Below are positions 20,515 to 29,031 of a stretch of DNA of 40,155 nt, piece after piece. Location: positions 1 to 40,155 of the IMG/VR virus record IMGVR_UViG_3300046812_000189. The stretch is one strand, 5' to 3'. Origin of the DNA: a virus. The first letter of the stretch is position 1. Each line of letters starts with the position of its first letter. The position numbers and the translations under genes are program-made. The notes under the pieces were generated by a model, which did no database searches, had not been told where the DNA came from, and saw only the letters and a program-made list of their open reading frames with translations.

Positions 20515-20966
20515 TCGAGATCGAGAAAAGCGAGACCGCCGACACGCGCACCTGCGACTACGCCCACGTCTCGAAGGAGACGCTGCTGGCGTCCTCGAAG
20601 CAGCACATTCGGGACGTGCGCGAGGCGCATCAGTTCTTCAGCCGCAAGATTGCCGAGGCGATGCTCGCGCACGACACCGACAAGATCACGGACATCGACG
20701 GCTTTCACCGCGATTTCCTGACCGGCTTCACCGTGACCGAGTGGTGGGACCGTCACCGCACACTCAACCGGCACCATCTCCAACAGGACGACGGTATCCC
20801 GGCCGACGTGAACCTGATCGACGTGCTCGACTTCATCGCGGATTGCGTCATGGCGGGCATGGCCCGCAGCGGCAGCGTGTATCCGTTGCAGCTCTCGCCG
20901 GGACTGTTGGAACTCGCGTTTCAGAACACCGTGACGCTACTCAAGGCGCAAGTGGTCGTGCGGTGA
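20511..20966 (+). CDS. DUF5662-like phage protein
   Basis: A 151-residue protein starting in the stop of the previous gene (ATGA). The spaced motif HDTDKITDIDGFHRDFL, WWDRHRTLNRHHLQQDDGIP and NLIDVLDFIADCVMAG follows the DUF5662 pattern, with conserved His/Asp residues that look like a metal-binding helical bundle. HD-type hydrolase activity is possible. The biological role in phages is unknown. Confidence 0.65.
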   Translation: MIEIEKSETADTRTCDYAHVSKETLLASSKQHIRDVREAHQFFSRKIAEAMLAHDTDKITDIDGFHRDFLTGFTVTEWWDRHRTLNRHHLQQDDGIPADVNLIDVLDFIADCVMAGMARSGSVYPLQLSPGLLELAFQNTVTLLKAQVVVR

Positions 20967-21063
20967 CGCGATGCCGGGTGTCTACCGGGACGGCATCGGC
21001 GTGCGTCGGTGTGAGGCGTGTTGGCAGCCCTGGCCGTGTGGGTGTGTGAAGGAGAAATCGACG

Positions 21064-21492
21064 ATGGCGAAGAAGGCGACGAACGCGAAGCCGCGCGCGA
21101 AGCGCGTCAACGGGCGCGTCAACACGTTCAAGACCCACGGCGGGCTGCCCGAGTCGCGCGAGATCGCGCCGCCGCGTCGCGGCCGCGGCCGTCCGCGCCA
21201 GCAGGATCTCCCGGGCACCGACGATCGTCTTCTGCAACCGCTCGAGGACATCGCCGCGGCGTACGCGGACGTGCGCGATCGGCGGATCGACCTGAATCGC
21301 GAGGAAGCCGAGCTCAAGGCCAGCGCGCTCGAGCTGATGCATCAGTTTCACAAGACGATCTACAAACGCGACGGGATCGAGATTCGCCTCGTCGCGGGCG
21401 AAGAGGACGTCAAGGTGAAGGTCCGCAAGGCGCCGGACGACGAGGTCGAGAACGACGGCGAGGACGTGGCGATCGCCGAGGACCAGCCATGA
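21064..21492 (+). CDS. Host-nuclease-inhibitor-like or DNA-binding basic/acidic protein
   Basis: A 142-residue protein from ATG 21064, 9 bases after AAGGAG. The same frame is open from ATG 20971, adding 31 residues with a zinc knuckle (CEACWQPWPCGC), so a longer start is possible. The N-terminal third is basic with an RGRGRPRQQD motif like an AT-hook. The middle is a long helix (YADVRDRRIDLNREEAELKA), then strands (IEIRLVAGEEDVKVKVRK) and an acidic tail. The helix-strand pattern resembles small Gam-type phage proteins only weakly. Confidence 0.55.
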   Translation: MAKKATNAKPRAKRVNGRVNTFKTHGGLPESREIAPPRRGRGRPRQQDLPGTDDRLLQPLEDIAAAYADVRDRRIDLNREEAELKASALELMHQFHKTIYKRDGIEIRLVAGEEDVKVKVRKAPDDEVENDGEDVAIAEDQP

Positions 21493-21764
21493 CGCGGTGG
21501 GAACCGCCGGACGGCCTCGCGCACTTTGTACACCTGCTGCAACACTGTGCGCCGGCCGACGCGATCGGCCTGTTGACGCGGGCATTCGAGACGTGCGCCG
21601 CGGCCGCGGTCCTGCAGGACTTCCAGGTGCGCGCGGCCGCGCCGCACCTCCTGGCGGCCTGCAAAGCCGCGCTTGAGACCGCCGACACCGGGCGCGCGCT
21701 CGACTGGCACCGCCTCATGGCCGCCGTCGAAGAGGCCGAACGCTGCGAGGCCCCGGTCGCATGA
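21489..21764 (+). CDS. Small helical hypothetical protein
   Basis: A 91-residue protein overlapping its neighbours by four bases on each side. It is helical and Ala/Leu-rich with several Cys and His (FVHLLQHCAPADAIGLLTRA). No family recognised. Gene order and coupling support expression with the early operon. Confidence 0.5.
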   Translation: MTRWEPPDGLAHFVHLLQHCAPADAIGLLTRAFETCAAAAVLQDFQVRAAAPHLLAACKAALETADTGRALDWHRLMAAVEEAERCEAPVA

Positions 21765-21985
21765 CCCGCCGCCGCGTCGCCGTCGAGCCGCCGCCCGTCG
21801 TGCGGGACGAGGCCGTGCATATTCCGACGGGGGACACGACCTACACGATCGACCTCGACGAGCGCACCGTCGAAGCCCTCGAGCGCGGGATCTGCCCCGA
21901 AGATCTCGCCCAACGCATGCACGACCTGTTGCGCTGGCGGCGCGAGGCGATCCGCGCCACCACGCCGTCGCGGACGTGGCCATGA
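21761..21985 (+). CDS. Small hypothetical protein
   Basis: A 74-residue protein in the ATGA-coupled chain. The middle reads TYTIDLDERTVEALERGICP, EDLAQRMHDLLRWRRE: a strand, then two helices, a layout compatible with a small ribbon-helix-helix or protein-protein module. No family assigned. Confidence 0.5.
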   Translation: MTRRRVAVEPPPVVRDEAVHIPTGDTTYTIDLDERTVEALERGICPEDLAQRMHDLLRWRREAIRATTPSRTWP

Positions 21986-22188
21986 CCCGCCAGTTCTGTG
22001 ACCGCTGCACCGCCGACGTCACGCAGAAGCGATCGGCCAGCGTGTCGGTGATCTCCGACGCCGACTCGCAGGGGAACGGCGCGGTGACGACGCACGCCGA
22101 TCTCTGTGCACCCTGCCGGCGCGCGCTTGAACGCTGGTTGCAGACGCCGCCGACCCACACGAAGACGAAAGCGCGGGTGATGACGTGA
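21982..22188 (+). CDS. Small two-CxxC zinc protein
   Basis: A 68-residue protein with FCDRCTADVTQ near the start and LCAPCRRALERWL near the end, a four-Cys zinc-ribbon layout around a strand-rich core. Proteins of this size and pattern are frequent in phage early regions. The stop overlaps the GTG of the J-domain gene. Confidence 0.6.
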   Translation: MTRQFCDRCTADVTQKRSASVSVISDADSQGNGAVTTHADLCAPCRRALERWLQTPPTHTKTKARVMT

Positions 22189-22847
22189 GCGAGGCCACGC
22201 GCTATCCGCTCGCCTGGCCGATCGGCTGGACCCGCACGAAGGCCCGACGCGCGGCGATGTTCTCGAAGAACCCGCGCAAGACCAACGGCGCCGGCGTCGT
22301 GTGGCGCCAGCGCGAAGGCTTGACCGTCGGCGACGGCCTCGCGCGCCTCGCCGGCGAGCTCCGGCGCCTGGGCGCGCGGACTGTCGTCATCTCGAGCAAC
22401 CTCCGGACGAACCTCGACGGCACGATCACCAGCAAACAAGCCAAGGTGCTCGAGGACCCCGGCGTCGCGGTGTACTTCCGACTCCACGATCAGCCGCGCG
22501 TGTTGGCGTGCGATCGCTGGACGAGTGCCGCGGACAACATGGCGGCGATCGCCGCGCACATCGAAGCGATCCGGGCGCAGGACCGCTACGGCGTCGGCAC
22601 GCTCGATCAGGCCTTCGCCGGCTATGCGGCGCTCCCGCCCGTCGGCGGCAGCCAGGGCGGCGACTGGCGCGCGGAGTTTGGGATCCGCCCCGACGAACAG
22701 GGCCTCACGCTGACGCAGATCGAAGGGCTCTATCGGTTGCTGGTGCAGGAACGGCATCCCGACCGCGGCGGCTCGCATGACGCGATTATCCGGCTCAACC
22801 TCGCGCGCGACGCGGCGCGCGCCTTCTTCAAGGACGCGACCCGATGA
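22185..22847 (+). CDS. J-domain-like phage protein
   Basis: A 220-residue protein (GTG 22185, overlapping the previous stop). The C-terminal 50 residues form a J-domain half: LTLTQIEGLYRLLVQERHPD, RGGSHDAIIRLNLARDAARA, with the HPD triad at 191-193. The N-terminal 150 residues include PLAWPIGWTRT, FSKNP, and a domain with VVISSNLRTNLDGTIT and DPGVAVYFRL, a layout common to phage proteins of unknown role. The J-domain implies recruitment of host DnaK, perhaps for replication-complex remodelling. Confidence 0.75.
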   Translation: MSEATRYPLAWPIGWTRTKARRAAMFSKNPRKTNGAGVVWRQREGLTVGDGLARLAGELRRLGARTVVISSNLRTNLDGTITSKQAKVLEDPGVAVYFRLHDQPRVLACDRWTSAADNMAAIAAHIEAIRAQDRYGVGTLDQAFAGYAALPPVGGSQGGDWRAEFGIRPDEQGLTLTQIEGLYRLLVQERHPDRGGSHDAIIRLNLARDAARAFFKDATR

Positions 22848-23113
22848 CCGATCCCGACGACGACGCCGAGGAGCCGGCGTTTACGGAGCAGGAAATCAAG
22901 GCCGTCGTAACCGCGCTCTATCAGGACGGGCACGTCGATCTCGTCCTGGCGGATCGCGTCGCGGCGCTCCTGCTCGGGCGGGCCGCAGCGGGCGATCCCC
23001 CACCGGACACGGCGACGGTCTGGACCGGCCTGATGGCCGGGTGCGCGCCCGCCGCGACGGATCGCACCACGACCAACAGCGGCGATGTCGGCGGCCCGAC
23101 GGAGCCGTCCTGA
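22844..23113 (+). CDS. Small acidic hypothetical protein
   Basis: An 89-residue protein overlapping the J-domain gene by four bases. Acidic N-terminus (MTDPDDDAEEPAFTEQE), a central helix (IKAVVTALYQDGHVDLVLAD) and a Pro/Thr-rich tail. No family recognised. Confidence 0.5.
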   Translation: MTDPDDDAEEPAFTEQEIKAVVTALYQDGHVDLVLADRVAALLLGRAAAGDPPPDTATVWTGLMAGCAPAATDRTTTNSGDVGGPTEPS

Positions 23114-23117
23114 GGCC

Positions 23118-23489
23118 ATGTCCACCGGCGCCGCGGCCCACGACGAGGCGGATGCGACGGTCCACGGGCGCCGGCGCTCGTATCAGTGTGGCTGTGCCTG
23201 CCCGGCCTGCCTGGCGGCCAACGCCGCGTATAGCCGGCGCTACCGGGCGGCACAACGCGCCGATCGGCCCGTGCTTGGGGCACGCGCGCCGGCGCGCGCG
23301 GCGCTCTCGATCGTCGCGCAACTCGTCGCGGAAGGCTACCGGCGGGCGGACATCGCGCGCGGGATCGGCCGACATCCGGCGCGGCCGTGGCCGGAGCTCT
23401 CGATCGGCCGCCGCGGCGCCGCCGTCACCTGGCGGACCCTCTACCGGCTCAAGGTGCTCCTGCGCCGCCTCGATCGGCTCGACGCATGA
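23118..23489 (+). CDS. Zinc-knuckle plus helix-turn-helix protein
   Basis: A 123-residue protein. The first half contains HGRRRSYQCGCACPACLAAN, then AYSRRYRAA, a motif typical of actinophage-type small proteins (His-Gly, then CxCxxC, then a basic helix). The second half resembles a helix-turn-helix (LVAEGYRRADIARGIGRHPA). It lies directly before the small terminase and shares an ATGA overlap with it. It may regulate late genes or be a relative of HNH proteins without catalytic residues. Confidence 0.55.
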   Translation: MSTGAAAHDEADATVHGRRRSYQCGCACPACLAANAAYSRRYRAAQRADRPVLGARAPARAALSIVAQLVAEGYRRADIARGIGRHPARPWPELSIGRRGAAVTWRTLYRLKVLLRRLDRLDA

Positions 23490-24007
23490 CCCCCAAGCAA
23501 GCCAGGTTCGTCGCCGAATACCTCATCGACCTCAACGCGACCCAGGCCGCGATCCGCGCCGGTTATAGCCCGAAGGTGGCGAACCGGCAGGGCTCGGAGA
23601 ACCTGTCAAAACCTGACATCGCGGCGGCCGTCCAGGCTGGCCAGCGCACGCAGCTCGAGGCCGCCGGCGTGAGTAAAGCGCGGCTGCTCCAGGAGCTCGG
23701 GCGCATCGCGCTCAGTCAGGTCGCGGACTACTTCGATCCCGTGACCAAGGACGCGAAACATCCGGCCGACCTCAGTCCCGACGCCGGCGCCGCGCTCGCC
23801 GGCTTCGAAGTCCTGATCAAGAACGCGGCGGCCGGCGATGGCGTCACCGACACAATCCACAAGTTCAAACTGTGGGACAAGGTGAAGGCGATCGAACTCT
23901 ATATGAAGCATTACGGCATGTTGATCGAGAAGGTCGAGATCACCGACGCCGGCGTCGAGGCGCGGGTGGCGCGGCTCGAGGCCGCGCGGAAGCGCGTCGA
24001 TCGATGA
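23486..24007 (+). CDS. terS: Terminase small subunit
   Basis: A 173-residue protein. The N-terminus LTPKQ-type signature is present as MTPKQARFVAEYLIDLNATQ then AAIRAGYSPKVANRQGSENL, the DNA-binding helix-turn-helix of the terminase_2/small-subunit family. A central helical oligomerisation region and a C-terminal helix (ARVARLEAARKRV) follow. It recognises the packaging start and docks the large subunit. ATG 23486 overlaps the previous stop, and its stop overlaps terL. Confidence 0.88.
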   Translation: MTPKQARFVAEYLIDLNATQAAIRAGYSPKVANRQGSENLSKPDIAAAVQAGQRTQLEAAGVSKARLLQELGRIALSQVADYFDPVTKDAKHPADLSPDAGAALAGFEVLIKNAAAGDGVTDTIHKFKLWDKVKAIELYMKHYGMLIEKVEITDAGVEARVARLEAARKRVDR

Positions 24008-25527
24008 GCCCGCGGGGTCCGGTCGCCGACGTCTCGGCCGTCGACGACATCGACACGCAGATCGCCGACTTTGCCGCGAGCTGCTACGACGATCCGCTCC
24101 GCTGGGTCATGGGCGCGTATCCGTGGGGCGAACCCGGCCCGCTCGAGGGCGAGCCCGGCCCCGACGACAACCAGATCGAATTCTTGACCGCGCTCGGCGC
24201 CGACGTGCGCGCGCGCCGATTCGACGGCTCGACGCCGGTCATGCCGATCAAGATGGCGGAAACGTCCGGCCACGGCGTCGGGAAATCCGCGACCCTCGCC
24301 TGGCTCGTCGGCTGGATCCTCTCGACGCGCCCCCATTGCGATCTCACCGTCACCGCCGGCGGCTACGCGCAACTCGAGGCGCGCACCTGGCCGGCGATCC
24401 AGTTCTGGACGCAGCTCGCGCTGACCGCGCCGTGGTTCGACATCATGGAGCGCGGGATCTACGCGAAGGCCTACCCGTCGACGTGGAAAGTGCAGATGCA
24501 GTCGTGTAAGGAACAGAACGCGCAAGCGTTCGCCGGCCAGCACGCGCGGCGCTCGACGTCCGGCTATTTCTTCGACGAGGCGAGCCTCGTCCCCGACAAG
24601 GTGTGGGAGGTCGCGTACAACGGCATGACCGACGGCGAACCGATGCTGTTCGCCTTCGGGCAGATGACCCGCAACACGGGCGAATTCTATCGCGTCTGTT
24701 TCGGGAACCTCGCCGCGCGCTGGAACCATCGCCGCGTCGATTCCCGCACGTCGCGCTTTACCAACAAAGAATTTCTCGCGCAGCAGATCGCCGACTACGG
24801 GATCGACTCCGACTATTGTCGCGTCCGGATCCTCGGCTTTCCGCCGGCGGCCGATGAGCTCCAGTACATCGACCGCGCGCGGATCGACCTGGCGCGCCAG
24901 CGCGTGATGGTGCCCTTGCCGGACGACCCGTTGATCGCCGGCTTCGACGTGAGCGGCGGCGGGAAAGCGTGGAACGTGATCCGCTTCCGCCGCGGCTTGT
25001 GTGGGAACCCGCTCGGCGCCGACGGCAAGCCGCTCGGCCCGATCCGGATGCCCGGCGAGAAGGATCCCGACCGCTCGGCGCGGATTGCGCTGTGCGCGGA
25101 GCTCCTGAGCGATCGCCGGCCCGAGCACCAGCTCGCGGCGCTGTTCGTCGATAGCGCGTTCGGCGCGGCGATCGTCTCGCGGCTGCACGCGCTCGGCTAC
25201 GCCAACGTCCACGAGATCAACTTCGGCGGCGAGTCCCCGGACCCGCACGACTACAACCGCCGCGCGAACATGGCGCGCCGCTGTAAGGACTGGTTGTTGC
25301 TCGGCTCGCTGCCCGACGACGATCGCCTGTGCGATCAACTGGCGCTCGCCGGCTATCACCAGACCAACGGCCGCCTCGTCATCGAGAGCAAAGAGGCGAT
25401 CCAGAAACGCGGCGAAGTGAGCCCCGACGATAGCGACGCGCTGTGGCTGACGTTCGCCTCGGCCGTCGCGGGGCCGACGACGCGGAAGGCGCGGCCGGCG
25501 CCGCCCCGCGCGTCCCGCTGGGGCTAG
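24004..25527 (+). CDS. terL: Terminase large subunit
   Basis: A 507-residue packaging motor. ATPase: Walker A GHGVGKS (89-95), Walker B GYFFDEAS (188-194, Asp191 and Glu192). RNase H-like nuclease: GFDVSGGG (Asp315), LFVDSAFG (Asp383) and DDSDALW (475-481). Length is close to that of P22-type large terminases. The circular, terminally redundant assembly agrees with headful packaging. It follows terS with an ATGA overlap. Confidence 0.92.
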   Translation: MSPRGPVADVSAVDDIDTQIADFAASCYDDPLRWVMGAYPWGEPGPLEGEPGPDDNQIEFLTALGADVRARRFDGSTPVMPIKMAETSGHGVGKSATLAWLVGWILSTRPHCDLTVTAGGYAQLEARTWPAIQFWTQLALTAPWFDIMERGIYAKAYPSTWKVQMQSCKEQNAQAFAGQHARRSTSGYFFDEASLVPDKVWEVAYNGMTDGEPMLFAFGQMTRNTGEFYRVCFGNLAARWNHRRVDSRTSRFTNKEFLAQQIADYGIDSDYCRVRILGFPPAADELQYIDRARIDLARQRVMVPLPDDPLIAGFDVSGGGKAWNVIRFRRGLCGNPLGADGKPLGPIRMPGEKDPDRSARIALCAELLSDRRPEHQLAALFVDSAFGAAIVSRLHALGYANVHEINFGGESPDPHDYNRRANMARRCKDWLLLGSLPDDDRLCDQLALAGYHQTNGRLVIESKEAIQKRGEVSPDDSDALWLTFASAVAGPTTRKARPAPPRASRWG

Positions 25528-25569
25528 GGTGTAGGCCGAGGCCGATCCGGTGGAAAGGACACGACGCCC

Positions 25570-25716
25570 ATGAAACTCATCCTCCTGACGCTCGCGTTGC
25601 TGCTGTTTCTGCTCGCCGGCTTGCCGCCAATCCCGACCCCGTACGAGCCGTGGCGGTTCCGGTTGCTCGCGCTGGGCCTGGCCGCGTGGGTCGCGGCGAA
25701 TTACCCCTGGCCGTAA
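25570..25716 (+). CDS. 48-residue two-segment membrane protein
   Basis: ATG 25570 follows AAAGGA by 12 bases. The protein is MKLILLTLALLLFLLAGLPP, a Pro/Tyr turn (IPTPYEPWRF), then RLLALGLAAWVAANYPWP, giving two hydrophobic segments separated by a short loop. It lies between the terminase and the portal genes. A hairpin-like small membrane protein of this kind could be a holin-like or accessory protein. No family recognised. Confidence 0.55.
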   Translation: MKLILLTLALLLFLLAGLPPIPTPYEPWRFRLLALGLAAWVAANYPWP

Positions 25717-25873
25717 CCCGCGTCGCGCACGTCCCGCCCTGACGTGGGCTACGGTGAACCTCGCCGCCTGGCCGCCCTGCGGGCGTGCTGCGGGGCGTCC
25801 GTGGGGCGTCTGCCGGACGTTTCTGCCATCCGGACGGCGGACAGGGGCCGGGCTCCCGCATCGTCAGTTACGT

Positions 25874-26095
25874 ATGCCGATCACCTGTCCGACCCTGGGG
25901 CACACGTTCGACACGCCGGCCGCGCGCATCGCGACCGTCGGCATTTGTCCGATCTGTGGCGCCTCGTATGCGGTGAACCCCGACGGCACCGTCCGGCGCG
26001 CGATGGCGGCCGACACGGTGCCGCTCTCCGAGGCCGATCGCGCCACCTTGCGGAAGGCGCGCCCGTTCGATCGCCGCGGACGGGCCCGCCGATGA
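25874..26095 (+). CDS. Small zinc-ribbon protein
   Basis: A 73-residue protein with CPTLGH (Cys5, His10) and GICPICGASY (Cys25, Cys28), a probable zinc site, followed by NPDGTVRRAMA and a basic tail. ATG 25874 was chosen because the motif starts there; an upstream ATG at 25754 adds 40 residues of poor composition. The gap 25717-25873 holds no other gene. Its stop overlaps the next ATG. Confidence 0.55.
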   Translation: MPITCPTLGHTFDTPAARIATVGICPICGASYAVNPDGTVRRAMAADTVPLSEADRATLRKARPFDRRGRARR

Positions 26096-26424
26096 ACGGC
26101 ACCGCGCAGCGCGAGCGCCATACCGCCGTGGCGACGATCACCCGCCGCCAGGACGACCTCGAGACGGTCCTGCAGGCGCTCGCCGCCGAGCTCGTCACTG
26201 TGCGCGCCGGCGTCGAGGCCGAGCAGACCGGGCGGATCGCGCTGGCGCAGCGGATCCTCGCCGCGATCGAAGAACTGCACGCGGCCCGCCTCGAGGATCT
26301 GCAGCAGATTCACCAGGCGATCGACGCCGCGACCGCGACCGCCGCGGCGACCCGCGCGGCGCTCGAGGCCCACCAGGCGCAGCCGCTCGGCGCCCGCCTG
26401 GCCGCGCTCGTGCGGGGCGCCTGA
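26092..26424 (+). CDS. Coiled-coil protein before the portal gene
   Basis: A 110-residue protein, nearly all helix with heptad leucines and alanines (DDLETVLQALAAELVTVRAG, then LHAARLEDLQQIHQAIDAAT). It couples to the zinc-ribbon gene (ATGA) and to the portal gene (TGATG). The location suggests a packaging or head-assembly accessory. No family assigned. Confidence 0.55.
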   Translation: MNGTAQRERHTAVATITRRQDDLETVLQALAAELVTVRAGVEAEQTGRIALAQRILAAIEELHAARLEDLQQIHQAIDAATATAAATRAALEAHQAQPLGARLAALVRGA

Positions 26425-28781
26425 TGGCCGACGACCCCACCGATCCGGCCACGTCTGAGACAGCGCAGACAGGCGAGACCGGCGAGGCCGGCGGGCCCGC
26501 GCCGGGCAGCGACGCGGCGATCCTGGCCGAGCTCAACGAACGCTTTACATATGCGTGCGATCAGTGGTCGAAAATCATCGAGCAGGGCGCGATCGATGTC
26601 CGGTACGCCGCCGGCCACACCTGGGATCCCGAGGACGAAACCGAGCGCGGCGATCGGCCCATGCTCAACCTCGATCAGCTCTCGCAGTACACGAATCAGC
26701 TCGTCAACAGCTACCGCCAGAACCCCCGCGGCGCGATGGTCAGCCCCGCCGGCGGCGGCGCGACCAAAGAGACGGCCGAATTTTTCAGCAATCGGATCCG
26801 CCAGATCGAACACGACAGCCACGCCCAAGAGGTGTACACCGTCGCCGGCGAGAACGCCGCGACCCGCGGCTATGGGTACGCGCGGATCATCGCCGAATAC
26901 GCCGACGAGGACAGCGAGGATCAGGTCCTCCGGCTGAAGGCGATCCCGAACCCCGATCAGGTGCTCCCCGATCCCGACGGCGAGAGCACGAGCGGCGCCG
27001 ACTGGCAGTACCTCTTTTTCATCCATAGCGTGACGCAGCGGGAGTTTCGGCGCGACTGGCCGGACGCGAAGGTGCACGACTTCGACGCGCAGATTATGGC
27101 GGCGCTCCCGAAATGGTTTGGGAAAGACGGCCGCGTGTTGATCGCCGAGTACTGGACCGTGACCGAGACGCCGCCGCCGAGCGGCCGCGGCCGCCCGCGG
27201 CGCGAAGTGGCGCAGTACATCACCAACGGGCTCGAGCTGCTCGCCAAGCCGGGCCGGCCGACGAAAACGATCTGGAAAGGCGACACGATCCCGTTTGCGA
27301 GCTGCTACGGCCAGATCGTGTTCTCGACGGACGCCGCCGGCGGCGCCGTCAAGATGCTGCAGTCGTATATCCGCAAGGCGCGCGACGCGGCGAAGGCCTA
27401 CAACTGGACGGCGTCGACCAAGCTCGAGGCGCTCGCGCTGCCGGTGAAGGCGGCGCTGTTCGCCTACGTGGGGCAGCTCGGCCCCGACGAGATCGCGCTC
27501 GTCGAGCGATCGGTGCGCGAGCCGATCGCACTGATTCAAGCGAACCCGACGACCGAGGCGACCGGGCAGCAAGTCTTACCGCTCCCGCAGTACGGCACGC
27601 GCTCCCCGGATATTCAGGGCTACGAGATCGCCGGCGAGAGTTTCCGGCGCGACATCCAGAACGCGCTCGGCCGCTACAGCGCCAGTGACTCGCGCCTGGG
27701 CTCGACGAAGGTGACGAGCGGCGTCGCACTGAAGGAGCTCGAAACGCACGGCGACGCCGGATCGTTTCACTTTGTCGCGCACTACGACGACATGATCCGC
27801 GAGCTCACCCAGAAGCTCGCGAAATTGATCCCGTACTACGACGACACGTCGAAAGAGGTGGACACCCGCACCCCCGACGGCAAAACGAAGCGCGTCCGCC
27901 TCAACACGCCGAGCCAGATCGCGCCCGACGGGCGGCCGGTGTTCGGCCCCGGCGATCTGCAGCTCGACGCCCTGCAGCGCCACACGATCACGATCGCCGC
28001 GGGCCCGGCCTTCGACAGCCAACAGGCCGAGGGGAAAGACGCGGCCTTGACGCTGCTCAACAACCCGCAGGCGTTCCCGATCATCGCCGCCGACGCCGTG
28101 CGCCTGATGAACCTGGGCCCCGTCGGCGAGGAGATGGCGAAGGATCTCGAGTATCTGCAGCCGCCGGCGATGCGCCTCGAGAAGCAGCAGCAGGCCGGCC
28201 CCGGCGGCCCGCCCGATCCCCGGATGCTGCAGCAGCAGATCGGGAAACTGCAGCAACAGATCAAGGACGCCGAAGCGGCCATGCAGCAGCTCGAGCAAGA
28301 GGCCAAGGGCAAGCAGCTCGACAATCAGAGCAAGGAACGGATCGCCGATCTCGAGACGCAGCGCGACGCGATTCTCCAAGTGAAGCTGCAGACGATGAAG
28401 GACGCGACCGCGATCGCCGTCGCCAAGATCAACGCGCTCACCAAGGGCGTGATCGCCGACAACGAAAACCAGATCGAGCAGATCGCACTCGACCACGAGG
28501 CCGCGATCACCTTGATCGGCCAGCAGCACGAGGCCGAGCAGGCCGGGCTCGATCGCGGGCACCAGGCCGCGCTCGCGATCGCGCAGACGGGCGCCGCGCA
28601 GGCCCACGCGGCCGGGATGGCGGCCGCCGGCATCGGCGCCGCGGCCGACGAGGCCGACAAGGGCCGCCAGGCGGCGCTCGAGGCGCAGGGCGGGGAAGGC
28701 GCCGAAGGCGAACCCCTGCCCGTCGGCGCGCCGTCGACGGCCGGCGCGGCGCCGACCGATGCCGCGCCGCCAGGACTGTAG
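26424..28781 (+). CDS. P22-type portal protein
   Basis: A 785-residue protein, close in size to P22 gp1. The N-terminal half carries family features: GAIDVRYAAGHTWDPEDETE, RPMLNLDQLSQYTNQLVNS, then KAYNWTASTKLEALALP and TKVTSGVALKELETHG. From about residue 590 on there is a long Gln-rich coiled coil (MLQQQIGKLQQQIKDAEAAM) and an Ala/Glu-rich tail, comparable with the C-terminal barrel helices of P22-like portals. It forms the dodecameric DNA channel at the head vertex and docks the terminase. Confidence 0.88.
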   Translation: MADDPTDPATSETAQTGETGEAGGPAPGSDAAILAELNERFTYACDQWSKIIEQGAIDVRYAAGHTWDPEDETERGDRPMLNLDQLSQYTNQLVNSYRQNPRGAMVSPAGGGATKETAEFFSNRIRQIEHDSHAQEVYTVAGENAATRGYGYARIIAEYADEDSEDQVLRLKAIPNPDQVLPDPDGESTSGADWQYLFFIHSVTQREFRRDWPDAKVHDFDAQIMAALPKWFGKDGRVLIAEYWTVTETPPPSGRGRPRREVAQYITNGLELLAKPGRPTKTIWKGDTIPFASCYGQIVFSTDAAGGAVKMLQSYIRKARDAAKAYNWTASTKLEALALPVKAALFAYVGQLGPDEIALVERSVREPIALIQANPTTEATGQQVLPLPQYGTRSPDIQGYEIAGESFRRDIQNALGRYSASDSRLGSTKVTSGVALKELETHGDAGSFHFVAHYDDMIRELTQKLAKLIPYYDDTSKEVDTRTPDGKTKRVRLNTPSQIAPDGRPVFGPGDLQLDALQRHTITIAAGPAFDSQQAEGKDAALTLLNNPQAFPIIAADAVRLMNLGPVGEEMAKDLEYLQPPAMRLEKQQQAGPGGPPDPRMLQQQIGKLQQQIKDAEAAMQQLEQEAKGKQLDNQSKERIADLETQRDAILQVKLQTMKDATAIAVAKINALTKGVIADNENQIEQIALDHEAAITLIGQQHEAEQAGLDRGHQAALAIAQTGAAQAHAAGMAAAGIGAAADEADKGRQAALEAQGGEGAEGEPLPVGAPSTAGAAPTDAAPPGL

Positions 28782-28785
28782 ACCC

Positions 28786-28998
28786 ATGCCCACCAACAAG
28801 ACCCGCGGCGAGGCCGTCTCGAAAGCGCAGCAACGCCTCATGGGCGCCGCCGAGCACGGCGCGACGTTCCCGCTCGCGCGCCAGATCCGCCAGGCGATGA
28901 CGTACGCGCAGATGCACAACTTCGCGATCGGATCCGAGAAAGGCAAGCCGGAACACGTCCGGCCGAAGAAACGCCGCAAAACCGATCCGCGCGACTGA
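28786..28998 (+). CDS. DUF3008-like small basic protein
   Basis: A 70-residue protein from ATG 28786. The motif VSKAQQRLMGAAEHGATFPL and the basic tail (RPKKRRKTD) fit the DUF3008 pattern seen in small phage proteins encoded near portal and capsid genes. Charge suggests nucleic-acid binding. Its role in the head is unknown. Confidence 0.65.
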   Translation: MPTNKTRGEAVSKAQQRLMGAAEHGATFPLARQIRQAMTYAQMHNFAIGSEKGKPEHVRPKKRRKTDPRD

Positions 28999-29031
28999 GC
29001 ACGCGATCGCCCGCCTCTGCTGTAGTAACTC